The notes below the pieces were generated by a model. It saw only the letters and a program-made list of their open reading frames with translations. It ran no database searches and was not told where the DNA came from. From assembly GCA_900769735.1 (NCBI GenBank), contig CAAGHY010000190.1, positions 1 through 39,292 of the forward strand: a stretch of 39,292 nt of DNA, read 5' to 3'. Below are positions 7,761 through 16,710 of the stretch, one piece after another (positions within the stretch are counted from its first letter, which is position 1; every line of letters begins with the position of its first letter). Source of the stretch: Rikenellaceae bacterium (GTDB lineage: Bacteria; Bacteroidota; Bacteroidia; Bacteroidales; UBA932). Both the position numbers and the translations under genes were made by a program.

Positions 7761-8777
7761 TTATTTGCTGTGTTTTTTGTAAGATGCAATCATCTTAGGT
7801 AATACTTCGTTAAGGTCACCAATGATTGAGTAGTCTGCAATCTGGTGGATAGGTGCATTAGGATCATTGTTGATTGAAATGATCATAGATGACTGGTCCA
7901 TACCAGCTGTGTGCTGTATCTGACCTGAAATACCAACTGAAATGAACAGTTTAGGTCTTACTGTTACACCAGTCTGGCCAATCTGTCTCTCATGCTCTAC
8001 AAAACCTGCATCTACAGCAGCACGTGAAGCACCAACCTCAGCACCCAAAACTTTTGCAAGCTCGTTTACAAGTGCAAATCCCTCTTTGCTGCCTACACCG
8101 TAACCGCCGGCTACAATGATCTGGGCACCTTTGATATCAATTTTCTTCTCCTCAATGTGTCTCTCAATGATCTCCACTGCAAAGTCTGCATCTGTAAGGA
8201 TTGAAGCAACATCAATTTTCTTCACGCAACCAGCTACCGGTGCATCGAGAGGCTCCTTCTTCATAACACCCTCACGTACTGTAGCCATCTGAGGTCTGTG
8301 CTCAGGGTTTACAATTGTTGCAATGATGTTACCGCCGAATGCAGGACGGATCTGATATAGAAGGTTGTCCCATTTGTTGCCTTTTGTATCCTGGTGGTCA
8401 CCAATCTCAAGGCAGGTACAGTCTGCAGTAAGACCGCTGTGAAGTGCACTTGAAATTCTTGGAGCCAAGTCACGGCCGATGCAGGTTGCACCGAACAATG
8501 CAATTTGAGGCTGCTCCTGTTTGAACAATGAAATTGCAATTGATGAATAAGGAAGGGTTCTGAAGAACTCAAGCTGTTTGTCATCTGCAAGATGAACTGT
8601 CTTTACGCCGTATAGGTAAAGCTCATCTTTAAGGTTCTCCACGTTATATCCAATCAGCAAAGCCTCCAAATCACAGTTCAGAGTCTGTGCCAATGATCTT
8701 GCCTTTGTAAGTAGCTCAAGGCTCACATCGCACAATTTGCCGTTGTCTGTTTCGCAAAATACTATAATGTTGTTCAT
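7761..8777 (-). CDS. etfA: Electron transfer flavoprotein, alpha subunit
   Basis: The alpha subunit carries the FAD that exchanges electrons with the acyl-CoA dehydrogenase encoded 2 bp downstream. Its 338 residues match the family. The C-terminal FAD domain is clear: AGGYGVGS at 223-230, SR at 251-252, QIGQTG at 265-270, the signature GISGQIQHTAGM at 282-293 and INNDPNAPI at 302-310. It lies 28 bp after etfB. There is no fused ferredoxin domain. Confidence 0.96.
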   Translation of the reverse strand: MNNIIVFCETDNGKLCDVSLELLTKARSLAQTLNCDLEALLIGYNVENLKDELYLYGVKTVHLADDKQLEFFRTLPYSSIAISLFKQEQPQIALFGATCIGRDLAPRISSALHSGLTADCTCLEIGDHQDTKGNKWDNLLYQIRPAFGGNIIATIVNPEHRPQMATVREGVMKKEPLDAPVAGCVKKIDVASILTDADFAVEIIERHIEEKKIDIKGAQIIVAGGYGVGSKEGFALVNELAKVLGAEVGASRAAVDAGFVEHERQIGQTGVTVRPKLFISVGISGQIQHTAGMDQSSMIISINNDPNAPIHQIADYSIIGDLNEVLPKMIASYKKHSK

Positions 8778-8805
8778 TTTGTTTACTTTTCAAATTAATA
8801 CTCTG

Positions 8806-9681
8806 TTAGCCTATAGTGTGGTTAGCAAGTAGCTCAGAAATCAATGAGTCAATGTCCTCATCTGAAGCTGTAAGCTTTTTGGCCTCTTTAGCCTGGAATA
8901 CGATATTCTCAACTTTCTTAACCTTGGTAGGTGAACCTGCCATACCGTAGCTGCTGTCCTCACCTCCAACATCTGCTGTACCCCACTCGGTAATCTTCAA
9001 ATAAGGGTAATCTGCAAGAGAAAGAAGGTAGTTTGCACCCTCAGCTGTATCCTCTGTTACAGTTCTTGCATATTTGTATTTCATAACCTGTTTTGCGTGT
9101 CTTGGACGGCAAGGGGCTGCTGTTGCGTGTACAGTTACAAGACAAGGAAGTGTACATGATACTACCTCAACACCTCTTTCAAGTCTTCTCTTCACAACAA
9201 CTTTATTCTCATTGATCTCCTGGATCTCCTCAGCATATGTAACCTGAGGTATGCCCAATTTCTCGGCTACCTGAGGTCCAACCTGTGCTGTGTCACCGTC
9301 AATAGCCTGACGTCCGGCAAGGATGATATCCGGATTGATCTTTTTAACCGCCTGTGACAAGGCATATGAAGTTGCAAGGGTATCAGCACCCGCAAATTTT
9401 CTGTCTGTAAGAAGAACACCACCGTCTGCACCTCTGAAAAGGCCCTCTCTGATGATATCGGCTGCTCTGAAAGGTCCCATTGTAAGAAGAAGCACCTCTG
9501 AACCTGGATTCTGGTCTTTAATATACAAAGCCTGCTCTAGGGCATTCATATCCTCTGGGTTGAAAATAGCCGGAAGTGCCGCTCTGTTCACTGTTCCCTC
9601 CGGTGTCATAGCATTTTTACCGACATTTCTTGTGTCCGGCACTTGTTTTGCCAGAACAACGATCTTTAATTTTTTTGTCAT
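8806..9681 (-). CDS. etfB: Electron transfer flavoprotein, beta subunit
   Basis: The beta subunit pairs with EtfA; family members bind AMP or a second FAD. It has 291 residues, about 30 more than the commonest beta subunits, with the extra length mainly a C-terminal acidic tail. Motifs seen are AKQVPDT at 11-17 and GRQAIDGDTAQVGP at 123-136. The latter resembles clostridial-type EtfB, some of which are electron-bifurcating. It is the first gene of the operon. Confidence 0.95.
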   Translation of the reverse strand: MTKKLKIVVLAKQVPDTRNVGKNAMTPEGTVNRAALPAIFNPEDMNALEQALYIKDQNPGSEVLLLTMGPFRAADIIREGLFRGADGGVLLTDRKFAGADTLATSYALSQAVKKINPDIILAGRQAIDGDTAQVGPQVAEKLGIPQVTYAEEIQEINENKVVVKRRLERGVEVVSCTLPCLVTVHATAAPCRPRHAKQVMKYKYARTVTEDTAEGANYLLSLADYPYLKITEWGTADVGGEDSSYGMAGSPTKVKKVENIVFQAKEAKKLTASDEDIDSLISELLANHTIG

Positions 9682-9744
9682 AATCGTATCAATCTATGCT
9701 TTCTCAGTATAGTATAGTTTTGTGTTTTGTTTCGTATTAACAAG

Positions 9745-9752
9745 CAAATATA
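9745..9752 (-). promoter_or_regulatory. Putative etfB -7 promoter element
   Basis: The minus strand reads TATATTTG (TAnnTTTG), 63 bp upstream of the etfB start. No convincing -33 TTTG is seen, so confidence is modest. Confidence 0.4.
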
Positions 9753-9777
9753 TTAATAATTTTCTTTAATCTAGAAT

Positions 9778-9807
9778 TTTGCATCATATTTAATTTAATT
9801 AACTTTG
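9778..9807 (+). promoter_or_regulatory. valS promoter
   Basis: TTTG (9778-9781), an 18-bp spacer and TAACTTTG (9800-9807) match the Bacteroidota -33/-7 promoter well. The valS ATG follows 44 bp later. This probably drives the start of the valS-to-rlmB run. Confidence 0.65.
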
Positions 9808-9851
9808 TGAGCTAAATTGTTTTTTACAAAATTTAAAGTGTAATTATTATC

Positions 9852-12605
9852 ATGGAAATTCCTGCAAAATATAACCCGGCCCTTATTGAGGACAAGTGGT
9901 ATTCATATTGGGTAGACAACAAGTTCTTCCATTCTGAACCTAATGAAAAAGAGGCATATACAATTGTAATCCCACCGCCTAATGTTACAGGTGTGCTACA
10001 TATGGGCCATATGCTCAACAACACAATTCAGGATATTCTTGTTCGTCGTGCAAGGATGAAGGGTAAAAATGCGTGCTGGGTTCCAGGTACCGACCACGCT
10101 TCAATTGCCACTGAAGCAAAGGTTGTAAAGAGACTTGCGGAGCAGGGAATAAAGAAAAGTGACCTTACCCGTGAGGAGTTCCTCAAACACGCTTGGGACT
10201 GGACAAACGAGCATGGTGGAATTATTTTGAAGCAGTTGCGCAAGCTTGGTGCAAGCTGTGATTGGGACAGAACAGCATTTACTATGGACCAGGAGAGAAG
10301 CGGGAGCGTAATCAAAGTATTTGTAGACCTGTACAACAAAGGACTTATTTACCGTGGCCTTAGAATGGTAAACTGGGATCCTAAAGCCCAGACTGCACTA
10401 AGTAACGAGGAGGTAATATATAAAGATGAAAAGAGCAAGCTCTACTACTTGAAATATTATGTAGAGGAGGCTGCCGACAGCACTGACGGAGAGGAGGAGG
10501 GTGCAGTTACCCTACAGCCAACCGATCCGTTTGACGCTACTGTAAAACACCAGATTCTTCACAGGGATGAGCAGGGCAGAAGATACGCTGTTGTTGCAAC
10601 TACCCGTCCTGAGACAATTATGGGTGATACCGCAATGTGTATCAACCCTAAAGACCCTAAGAACACCTGGCTTAAAGGCAAGAAGGTAATTGTACCTCTT
10701 GTAAACCGTGCAATCCCTGTAATTGAGGACAGATATGTAGAGATTGAGTTTGGTACAGGTTGTCTGAAAGTTACCCCTGCACACGACACCAATGACTATA
10801 TGTTGGGTAAAACCCACAATCTTGAGACAATTGACATCTTCAATGCTGATGCTACACTTAGCGAGGCTGCAGGTTTGTATGTTGGTATGGACCGTATGGC
10901 TGTACGCAAGCAGATTGTGAAGGATCTTGAGGCTGCAGGTCTTCTTGAGAAAGTTGAGGATTACCAGAACAAGGTAGGATACTCGGAGCGTAACTCTGAC
11001 ACAGCTGTTGAGCCACGTCTGTGTATGCAGTGGTTCTTGAAAATGCAGCACTTTGCAGACATTGCCCTTCCACCGGTAATGAATGATGAGTTGAAATTCT
11101 ACCCAACCAAATACAAGACAACTTACCACAACTGGCTTGACAATATCCAGGACTGGTGTATCAGCCGCCAGCTATGGTGGGGTCACAGAATTCCGGCATA
11201 TTTCCTGCCAGCTTCAGTAGAGGGTGATGAGAAATTTGTAGTTGCAGAGACTGCTGAGAAGGCATTGGAGCTTGCAAAAGCAATTCCAGGTTATGAAAAC
11301 ATAACAATTGACCAGTTGAAACAGGATGATGACGCACTTGATACTTGGTTCTCATCTTGGCTATGGCCAATCTCACTGTTCAACGGACTAAGCAACCCTG
11401 GCAACGAGGAGATCAAATATTACTATCCAACCAGCGACCTTGTAACCGGACCGGACATCATCTTCTTCTGGGTTGCCAGAATGATTATGGCAGGTTACGA
11501 ATACTTGGGTGAGATGCCGTTCAAGAATGTATACTTTACAGGTATTGTAAGGGACAAACTTGGCCGCAAGATGTCAAAATCTCTTGGAAACTCACCGGAC
11601 CCTCTTGAGCTTATTGCAAAATACGGTGCTGATGCAGTACGTATGGGTATGATGCTTTCTGCTCCTGCAGGTAATGACATCCTGTTTGATGAGGCTCTTT
11701 GCGAGCAGGGAAGAAACTTCAACAACAAGATATGGAATGCATTCCGTCTTGTAAGCGGCTGGAATGTTGATGAGAATGCACAGCAGCCGGATAGCTCAAA
11801 AGTTGCAGTTGAGTGGTTCAACGCAATGCTTTCAAAAGTGAGTGCGGAGATTGAGGATCTTCTAAGTAAATACAGACTTTCAGAGGCCCTTATGGCAATC
11901 TACAAATTGTTCTGGGATGACTTCTGTGCGTGGTACCTTGAGATGGCAAAACCTGCATACGGCGCAGGCATTGACCCTGTAACATACAAGGCAACTGTAG
12001 GTTTCTTTGATTCATTGCTCAAGATTCTTCATCCGTTCATGCCATTCATCACTGAAGAGTTGTGGCAGAACCTTGAGAAACGTGCAGAGGGTGAGACAAT
12101 CATGTTCCAGGCTGTACCGGCAGAGGAGACCTACAACGCAGAGCTGCTTGAGCAGTTTGAGAATGCTTCTCAGCTTGTAATGAACATCAGAAATATCAGA
12201 CAGAGCAAACAGATTTCTCCAAAAGAGGCTCTTGATGTATTTGCAAAAGCTCCATACAACAACTCTATGGATGCAATTGTGAAGAAACTTGCAAACATCA
12301 CAAACATCAATGTTGTGGATGCTTTTGATGCTGATGCACAGGGTGTGAACTTCATGATAAAGACCAGCGAATTCTTTGTACCGCTTAACGAGCATATAAA
12401 TGTAGAGGAAGAGGTTGCAAAGATGAAAGCTGAGATTGAGTATTATGAGAAGTTCCTTAAACAGGTGAACGGCAAACTTTCAAATGAGAAATTTGTAAAT
12501 AACGCACCTGAGAACGTTGTTGCAATGGAGCGCAAGAAACAGGCTGATGCCACTACAAAACTTGAGAACCTTCACAACAGAATTGCGGCACTTCTTAAAC
12601 AGTAA
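9852..12605 (+). CDS. valS: Valyl-tRNA synthetase
   Basis: Class I aminoacyl-tRNA synthetase charging tRNA-Val. The 917 residues are normal for the family. The HIGH motif appears as HMGH at 50-53 in PPPNVTGVLHMGH, and KMSKS lies at 573-577. The CP1 editing domain occupies roughly 200-400 (TTRPETIMGDTA is visible). The anticodon-binding helical domain follows, then a C-terminal coiled-coil tRNA arm from about 850 to the end. It leads a long co-directional cluster; the Ca2+ ATPase begins 15 bp after its stop. It contains no TCGGGAA word despite its length. Confidence 0.98.
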   Translation: MEIPAKYNPALIEDKWYSYWVDNKFFHSEPNEKEAYTIVIPPPNVTGVLHMGHMLNNTIQDILVRRARMKGKNACWVPGTDHASIATEAKVVKRLAEQGIKKSDLTREEFLKHAWDWTNEHGGIILKQLRKLGASCDWDRTAFTMDQERSGSVIKVFVDLYNKGLIYRGLRMVNWDPKAQTALSNEEVIYKDEKSKLYYLKYYVEEAADSTDGEEEGAVTLQPTDPFDATVKHQILHRDEQGRRYAVVATTRPETIMGDTAMCINPKDPKNTWLKGKKVIVPLVNRAIPVIEDRYVEIEFGTGCLKVTPAHDTNDYMLGKTHNLETIDIFNADATLSEAAGLYVGMDRMAVRKQIVKDLEAAGLLEKVEDYQNKVGYSERNSDTAVEPRLCMQWFLKMQHFADIALPPVMNDELKFYPTKYKTTYHNWLDNIQDWCISRQLWWGHRIPAYFLPASVEGDEKFVVAETAEKALELAKAIPGYENITIDQLKQDDDALDTWFSSWLWPISLFNGLSNPGNEEIKYYYPTSDLVTGPDIIFFWVARMIMAGYEYLGEMPFKNVYFTGIVRDKLGRKMSKSLGNSPDPLELIAKYGADAVRMGMMLSAPAGNDILFDEALCEQGRNFNNKIWNAFRLVSGWNVDENAQQPDSSKVAVEWFNAMLSKVSAEIEDLLSKYRLSEALMAIYKLFWDDFCAWYLEMAKPAYGAGIDPVTYKATVGFFDSLLKILHPFMPFITEELWQNLEKRAEGETIMFQAVPAEETYNAELLEQFENASQLVMNIRNIRQSKQISPKEALDVFAKAPYNNSMDAIVKKLANITNINVVDAFDADAQGVNFMIKTSEFFVPLNEHINVEEEVAKMKAEIEYYEKFLKQVNGKLSNEKFVNNAPENVVAMERKKQADATTKLENLHNRIAALLKQ

Positions 12606-12620
12606 TAAATTTATCGTTTG

Positions 12621-15203
12621 ATGCAATCGTACAAAGGATTATCAGATAAGGAGATAAATGAAAGCAGAGCCAAATGGGGCTCCAATGACCTGACTCCCCC
12701 TGAAAGGGAGAGTTGGGTTAAATTGTTATTGGGGAAATTCAATGACCCTATTATAAAGCTGCTTCTTTTTGCAACACTGCTTTCTTTCATAACAGGTTAT
12801 TTCCACGGCTCAATTGTAGAGAGCCTGGGTATTTTACTGGCGGTATTTCTTGCAACTTTCCTTGCATTCATCAATGAATATAAAGCTGGAAAGGAGTTTG
12901 ACATACTTAACCAGATAAATGACACAACACTTGTAAAGGTTTACAGGAACGGCAACGTTACACAGGTTCCAAAAAACGAACTTGTGGTTGGTGACATTGT
13001 AATTGTAACCCAGGGAGACGAGATTCCGGCAGACGGTAAACTCCTTGAGACAATGGAGCTGAGTGTAAATGAATCCTCTTTGAACGGAGAATCAGTTGCA
13101 TCCAGAAAAACACATATACCTGTAAAGGATTTTGCAGGTACTTATTCCCCTAACTGCATCTACAGAGGCACTACCGTAACGGAAGGTGACGGAGTTATGG
13201 AGGTAACGGCTGTAGGAGATTCCACAGAGATTGGAAAGACTGCACGCCAGGCGGCAGAACTTACCGGTGCCAAGACACCGCTGAACAAGCAGTTGGACAA
13301 ACTGAGCGCAGTGATTGGCAAAGTTGGTTTTACTGTAGCTGCCCTTACTTTTGCGGCCCTTGTAATAAGGGATTATGCATTGGGAATCCTTACCCTTTCA
13401 TTCTCTTTGGAGAACCTTACCTTGCTGCTCAGCTTCTTTATGATTGCCGTAACCCTTATTGTGGTTGCAGTACCTGAAGGACTGGCAATGAGCGTTACCC
13501 TGAGCCTGGCATACAGTATGCGCAAGATGACTGCGGGTAATACTCTTGTAAGAAAAATGCACGCTTGTGAAACAATGGGTGCAACTACTGTCATCTGTAC
13601 AGACAAAACAGGAACCCTTACCCAGAACAAGATGCTCGTACAGTATTTCTCTGGAAATGCAGACGAGAAGTTTGCCAGAGAGGTTGCCCTTAACTCAACC
13701 GCATTGCTTGAGGAGAATGCCAATGGGGAACTTTCGGCAGTAGGCAATCCAACAGAGGGAGCATTGCTGCTGTATCTGTCGGGAAGAGGATTTTCATACC
13801 AGAATTTAAGGAAAGAGTATAAGGTGGTGAGAAGGTTGCCTTTCAGCACAGAGAGGAAATATATGGCCACCATTGCAGATTTTGATTGTCCCGACAAACT
13901 TACCCTTCTGATAAAGGGTGCCCCGGAGATCATTTTTGCAAAATGCGGGAACCTGGATATTCAGGGTGAAATGGCAAAAGTGAGGGAGTACCAGGAGAAA
14001 GGTATGAGATCACTGGCATTTGCAAGTGTGGAGATTCCGCTACTTGAGGGGGACGGGGATGTTGCAGATCTTGTGGCAAAGAACAAGTTCAACTATACAG
14101 GATTTGTGGCAATTGCAGACCCTATAAGGGAGGATGTACCTGCAGCAATGAACCAGTGTACGGAGGCAGGTATTGCAGTTAAGATTGTAACTGGAGACAC
14201 TTCACTTACCGCAGTGGAGATTGCACGCCAGGCAGGTTTATGGAAAGAGGGTGACACTTTGGAGAAGAACCATATTACCGGAGCCGGTTTTGCAGCACTT
14301 GATGACAAGGCGGCAACTGAGGCGGCACTTAACATCAAAGTAATGTCGCGAGCAAGACCTGCAGACAAGATGCGTCTTGTAAAGCTGCTTCAGCATAGCG
14401 GACAGGTGGTTTCAGTTACCGGAGACGGTACCAATGATGCACCTGCGCTCAACTATGCGGATGTGGGACTTGCAATGGGAACCGGAACAGCGGTAGCAAA
14501 GGAGGCCAGTGACATCATTCTGCTGGATGACTCTTTTGCAAGTGTAACAACAGCAGTAAGATGGGGCCGTTCAATTTATCTGAACATACAGAAATTCATA
14601 CAGTTCCAGCTTACCATAAATGTAGTGGCACTGTTCACAGCCCTAATAGGACCGTTCATTGGAATTGAGTTTCCTCTTACTGTTACCCAGATGCTTTGGG
14701 TTAACCTTATAATGGACACTTTTGCTGCGCTTGCCCTTGCAAGCGAGCCTTCATACAAAGAGGTGATGAAGAAGAAACCAAGGGGTATAAATGACTTCAT
14801 AATCTCAAAAGGGATGATGAGGGACATTTTTGGAGTGGGAGCCATTTTCCTTGTAATATTGCTGGGCTTGCTGGTATGGATGAACAAGGACGGCAATGTA
14901 TCAGTATACGAACTTTCTGTATTCTTTACTATATTTGTAATGATGCAGTTCTGGAACATGTTCAATGCAAGAACCCTTGGAAGCAACAACTCTGCGTTCT
15001 ACAGGATTAGGGAGAACAAATCATTCCTGCTGATTGCAGCTTTGATATTGGGATTGCAGATTGTGATAATCCAGTTTGGAGGCGGGTTCTTCAGAACAGA
15101 GCCAATCTCACTTGAGCATTGGATTATGATAGTTGCAGGTACTTCATCAGTACTTTGGATAGGTGAGATAAAGAGATTAATTGCAAGACTTGGGAGCAAA
15201 TGA
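12621..15203 (+). CDS. Calcium-transporting P-type ATPase (type IIB-like)
   Basis: P-type ATPase predicted to export Ca2+ across the inner membrane. From the ATG at 12621 it has 860 residues; the preceding in-frame TTG at 12618 is a less likely start. The phosphorylation motif DKTGT starts at D328, TGDGTNDAPA at 600-609, and the TGES-type actuator loop shows as NGES. Ion-site residues fit Ca2+ pumps: Glu286 in PEGL of TM4, and N695 and D699 in NLIMD of TM6, as in PMCA/SERCA-type enzymes. Multiple hydrophobic segments lie near residues 55-95, 235-300 and through the last 230 residues. Its stop overlaps the start of the next gene as ATGA, implying translational coupling. Confidence 0.9.
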   Translation: MQSYKGLSDKEINESRAKWGSNDLTPPERESWVKLLLGKFNDPIIKLLLFATLLSFITGYFHGSIVESLGILLAVFLATFLAFINEYKAGKEFDILNQINDTTLVKVYRNGNVTQVPKNELVVGDIVIVTQGDEIPADGKLLETMELSVNESSLNGESVASRKTHIPVKDFAGTYSPNCIYRGTTVTEGDGVMEVTAVGDSTEIGKTARQAAELTGAKTPLNKQLDKLSAVIGKVGFTVAALTFAALVIRDYALGILTLSFSLENLTLLLSFFMIAVTLIVVAVPEGLAMSVTLSLAYSMRKMTAGNTLVRKMHACETMGATTVICTDKTGTLTQNKMLVQYFSGNADEKFAREVALNSTALLEENANGELSAVGNPTEGALLLYLSGRGFSYQNLRKEYKVVRRLPFSTERKYMATIADFDCPDKLTLLIKGAPEIIFAKCGNLDIQGEMAKVREYQEKGMRSLAFASVEIPLLEGDGDVADLVAKNKFNYTGFVAIADPIREDVPAAMNQCTEAGIAVKIVTGDTSLTAVEIARQAGLWKEGDTLEKNHITGAGFAALDDKAATEAALNIKVMSRARPADKMRLVKLLQHSGQVVSVTGDGTNDAPALNYADVGLAMGTGTAVAKEASDIILLDDSFASVTTAVRWGRSIYLNIQKFIQFQLTINVVALFTALIGPFIGIEFPLTVTQMLWVNLIMDTFAALALASEPSYKEVMKKKPRGINDFIISKGMMRDIFGVGAIFLVILLGLLVWMNKDGNVSVYELSVFFTIFVMMQFWNMFNARTLGSNNSAFYRIRENKSFLLIAALILGLQIVIIQFGGGFFRTEPISLEHWIMIVAGTSSVLWIGEIKRLIARLGSK

Positions 15204-15637
15204 TACAGACAGAGTGTAAAATTGATGTGAGGTACTATGAGACAGACCTTATGGGTATAGTGCACCACTCAAACTATATACGTTTTTTTGAGTACGGCAG
15301 AGTAAAGATGCTGGAGGAGATAGGACTCCCTATCAGTGTGATTGAGGAGAACGGAGTGATGCTTCCGGTGGTTTCAACTTTCTGTACATATAAGACCCCA
15401 TCCAGGATGGGAGAAACCTTGAGGATAGTGTCTACAGTTGATGCAATGCCTATGGCAAAGATGAAGATAAAGACACAGATCTTTAAGGAGAGCTCCACAA
15501 ATCCTCAGACAAGACCGGAGGAGATTGGGGCAGTTGTAGCAGAGGGGGAGGTAGTGATAGGATTCATCAAATCAGATACCAGAAGACCTTGCAGAATCCC
15601 CCAGGCCGCAGCAGAAATTATGCAGAAATATTTTTAA
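15200..15637 (+). CDS. YbgC-type acyl-CoA thioesterase (hot-dog fold)
   Basis: 4-hydroxybenzoyl-CoA thioesterase family protein of 145 residues that hydrolyses acyl-CoA esters. The YbgC/FadM signature is clear near the N terminus: YYETDLMGIVHHSNY with the catalytic aspartate, then RFFEYGR. The start ATG overlaps the ATPase stop by 4 bp. In Proteobacteria ybgC belongs to the tol-pal cluster; here no tol genes are present, and the next genes are tatA and tatC. The physiological substrate is unknown. Confidence 0.85.
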   Translation: MIQTECKIDVRYYETDLMGIVHHSNYIRFFEYGRVKMLEEIGLPISVIEENGVMLPVVSTFCTYKTPSRMGETLRIVSTVDAMPMAKMKIKTQIFKESSTNPQTRPEEIGAVVAEGEVVIGFIKSDTRRPCRIPQAAAEIMQKYF

Positions 15638-15650
15638 ACATATACTTTTA

Positions 15651-15699
15651 TTCCCGATGATTTGTTGAAAGGGTTTACCTGAGAATAACTGTCGGGAAG
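15651..15699 (+). promoter_or_regulatory. Inverted motif pair in front of tatA
   Basis: TTCCCGA (15651-15657) and TCGGGAA (15692-15698) are perfect 7-bp inverted arms 34 nt apart in the 62-bp gap between the thioesterase and tatA. The right arm, extended to TCGGGAAG, ends one base before the tatA ATG at 15700. If paired in mRNA it would cover the ribosome-landing site. Both arms are copies of the window-wide motif. Confidence 0.45.
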
Positions 15700-15930
15700 A
15701 TGAATGGAAATTTAATTTTTACAGATATGAGAGGTTTACTTTTGTTTGGCAGTTTTGGTGCCGGTGAAGTGGTTGTTATTGCACTTATAGTTCTTCTGCT
15801 GTTTGGTGGAAAGAAGATTCCTGAGCTTATGAAAGGTATTGGCAAAGGAGTAAAGAGCTTTAAAGATGGCGTGAAGGGCATTGAGGACGAGATTAATGCT
15901 GCCGACGATAAAAAAGAGGAGAAGAAATAA
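15700..15930 (+). CDS. tatA: Sec-independent protein translocase subunit TatA
   Basis: TatA/E family subunit forming the twin-arginine translocation pore for folded proteins. It has 76 residues: a single membrane helix (about 20-36) ending in the invariant FG at 35-36, a basic amphipathic helix (about 38-60, GGKKIPELMKGIGKG) and a short charged tail ending DDKKEEKK. tatC follows directly. No separate tatB is present, as is usual in Bacteroidota. A later ATG (codon 10) is possible, but the upstream start keeps a plausible hydrophobic lead-in. Confidence 0.95.
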   Translation: MNGNLIFTDMRGLLLFGSFGAGEVVVIALIVLLLFGGKKIPELMKGIGKGVKSFKDGVKGIEDEINAADDKKEEKK

Positions 15931-15945
15931 TTGAGCGGAAGTGAG

Positions 15946-16710
15946 ATGACATTTTGGGAGCACCTTGACGAATTGCGCAAGGTGCTGTTCCGTTCTGCCA
16001 TAGTTATTGCAGTTCTGATGGCTGTAATTTTTATGGCAAAGGATTTTGTGTTTGACACTGTAGTGTTCGGGCCTATAAACTCTGACTTCATTCTGTACAG
16101 ACTTATAGACAAGGCACTGCTGTTGCTTGGTATGCCCACATTGCCGGAGTTCAAGCTGAGCCTGATAAACATAGACCTTTCGGCCCAATTTTTCATTCAT
16201 ATAAGCACCACATTCTATTTGTCACTGGTACTGGCCACTCCGGTTATAATTTACCAGTTGTGGAGTTTTGTCAAACCTGCACTTTATGAGAACGAGAAAA
16301 AGGCGGCAAGAGGGGCATTTGCTTTTGCTGGAGTGCTTTTCCTTTTGGGTGTGCTGGTTGGCTATTACCTGATTTTTCCACTAACCTTAAGGTTCCTGGG
16401 TACCTATCAGGTAAGTTATGAGGTTGCAAACCAGATTTCTTTGCAATCCTACATTTCCATGTTCACCTGGCTTATCCTTATTATGGGAGTTGTGTTTGAG
16501 ATGCCTTCTCTTGCAGTAATCCTCTCCAAATTGGGTATCCTTACAAAAAGTTTCCTTAAGAAATACAGAAGACACGCATTTGTAGTGATGCTTGTGCTGG
16601 CAGCTTTCATTACCCCAAGCGGTGATCCGTTCACCCTTATGGCTGTAGGTCTGCCTCTGTATGGTTTGTATGAATTAAGCATATTGGTTTGCCGTGATTT
16701 CGATAAATAA
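15946..16710 (+). CDS. tatC: Sec-independent protein translocase subunit TatC
   Basis: Six-span inner-membrane receptor of the Tat system that recognises twin-arginine signal peptides. The frame is open from a TTG at 15931, right after the tatA stop. The ATG at 15946 gives MTFWEHLDELRKVL, the standard TatC start containing its essential acidic patch, so I use it (254 residues). Hydrophobic spans and the conserved FVKPALYENEK and ITPSGDPF loops are visible. The 3' end overlaps the GTG start of the ABC-F gene by 17 bp, indicating coupled translation. Confidence 0.95.
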   Translation: MTFWEHLDELRKVLFRSAIVIAVLMAVIFMAKDFVFDTVVFGPINSDFILYRLIDKALLLLGMPTLPEFKLSLINIDLSAQFFIHISTTFYLSLVLATPVIIYQLWSFVKPALYENEKKAARGAFAFAGVLFLLGVLVGYYLIFPLTLRFLGTYQVSYEVANQISLQSYISMFTWLILIMGVVFEMPSLAVILSKLGILTKSFLKKYRRHAFVVMLVLAAFITPSGDPFTLMAVGLPLYGLYELSILVCRDFDK

